Assembly (NCBI GenBank): GCA_001800975.1
Contig: MGWK01000093.1
Location: forward strand, 1,817-65,816
Source: Flavobacteria bacterium RIFCSPLOWO2_12_FULL_35_11
GTDB lineage: Bacteria > Bacteroidota > Bacteroidia > Flavobacteriales > Flavobacteriaceae
DNA length: 64,000 bases
Direction: 5' to 3'
Below are positions 63,473 to 64,000 of this stretch, one piece after another. How positions within the stretch are numbered: the stretch's first letter is position 1; the number at the start of each line of letters is the position of its first letter. A model generated the notes under the pieces. That model searched no databases, was not told where the DNA came from, and saw nothing but the letters and a program-made list of their open reading frames with translations. A program made the position numbers and the translations under genes.

Positions 63473-64000
63473 ATGAAAATATTTAAAAATTTATTGTCAA
63501 CACTTGCGATAGCATCTGTTATTTTAATGACAAGTTGTACAACTGATGAAGACACCGTTGGTACGACACAGTCTGATGTAAATCTTGAAGCTGCAGGTTT
63601 GGCAAAAACATTCCCTGCAAATCTTGCAGATACTGTGGCTGTTAATCCGTTAATCGTTGTAAATTTTAAAAGCACTGCTATTCCATCAGAAGTAGCCGCA
63701 TCTGAATTATCCTTGAAACAAGGAACAGTGCCAGTCTCCGGAACCGTTACCTTTTCAGGCACAACAGCTACTTTTAGACCGGTGGGTTACTTAGCGCCCG
63801 ATTCTCAATTTACTGCAACAATAAAAACAAATTTAAAGGATGGTTCTTCTAAAGATCACGAAATGGAACATTCTTGGACATTCAGAACAGGAAATCATCA
63901 TCATCAGAAAGCGGTTTCAGTTGTTTCAGTAACTCCATTAAATAGTGCCACAGGCGTTGCATTTGACATATATCCCACGATAACATTCAGTGAGAAAATG
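63473..64000 (+). CDS. Ig-like lipoprotein (3' end outside window), probable DUF3494 partner
   Basis: 176 codons to the window edge without a stop. Signal peptide with lipobox Cys (LMTSCTTDED). A Big_5/SbsA-type Ig-like domain covers about 40-140 (FPANLADTVAVNPLIVVNFK and HSWTFRTG), and a second one begins at VTPLNSATGVAFDIYPTITF. Bacteroidota DUF3494 proteins often start with such domains, so the missing C-terminus may be ice-binding-like; that is inference. Confidence 0.75.
   Translation, partial: MKIFKNLLSTLAIASVILMTSCTTDEDTVGTTQSDVNLEAAGLAKTFPANLADTVAVNPLIVVNFKSTAIPSEVAASELSLKQGTVPVSGTVTFSGTTATFRPVGYLAPDSQFTATIKTNLKDGSSKDHEMEHSWTFRTGNHHHQKAVSVVSVTPLNSATGVAFDIYPTITFSEKM

Noticed and set aside
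1-64000. tRNA or rRNA genes
   Set aside because: No cloverleaf arms with the conserved GGTTCGAATCC-type T-loop and no rRNA signature were seen by eye; a dedicated scan would be needed to exclude them fully.

Overview
The window is AT-rich, with genes typical of Bacteroidota and most likely Flavobacteriaceae: two SusC/SusD pairs, an ECF sigma/FecR pair, lipoproteins with short lipoboxes, and promoters of the TTG-N19-TAnnTTTG type. The carbon source encoded on the left is alginate, which suggests a marine or algae-associated organism. No rRNA, tRNA or CRISPR array was seen.

Region 1 (1-17.8 kb) is an alginate utilisation locus. It has a hexuronate-type MFS transporter (cut by the window edge), a FadR-type GntR regulator, and the operon susC-susD-PKD lipoprotein-PL7 lyase. 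A second operon holds PL6 lyase, PL17 oligoalginate lyase and KdgF. A third holds a gluconokinase/6-phosphogluconate dehydrogenase fusion and an NRAMP-fold transporter without its metal motifs; an RraA-like gene is divergent from it. PL7 and PL6 should cut the polymer, SusCD import the oligomers, PL17 release unsaturated monomer, KdgF linearise it, and the MFS protein carry it into the cytoplasm. Three promoters have the same architecture and carry tandem TTGGTWWACCAA-type palindromes at exact 13-bp spacing overlapping the -7 box; a single copy precedes the GntR gene. This defines a local regulon resembling ExuR/UxuR control.

Region 2 (18.2-28.0 kb) is a second nutrient locus on the minus strand: ECF sigma, FecR anti-sigma, STN-type SusC, SusD, gamma-glutamyltransferase and a secreted alpha/beta hydrolase. 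Both susC genes have, on the opposite strand of their leader, a TAnnTTTG box followed by a terminator, which suggests antisense RNAs.

Region 3 (28.1-37.8 kb) starts with an internally deleted IS982 relic. It continues with a Cys-rich secreted protein plus TonB receptor, LemA/M48 protease, REP-like palindromes, a DUF2231-like protein, a ferritin-VIT1 fusion and an OmpR-type two-component system.

Region 4 (38-64 kb) looks like a stress and envelope region: Hsp20, two YtxH proteins, a holin-like protein, CapA-like protein, P-type ATPase, two glycosyltransferases fused to an (alpha/alpha) toroid-like domain with GH130 partners (one truncated by an IS4-family insertion), a hybrid kinase with fourteen 21-residue repeats, small membrane proteins and ice-binding-type (DUF3494) lipoproteins. 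Four promoters here share a previously unrecognised (to me) element: GTAAC boxes exactly 21 bp apart, the second exactly 26 bp upstream of a CAWCTTTG box. This candidate stress regulon is the strongest undescribed signal in the window.
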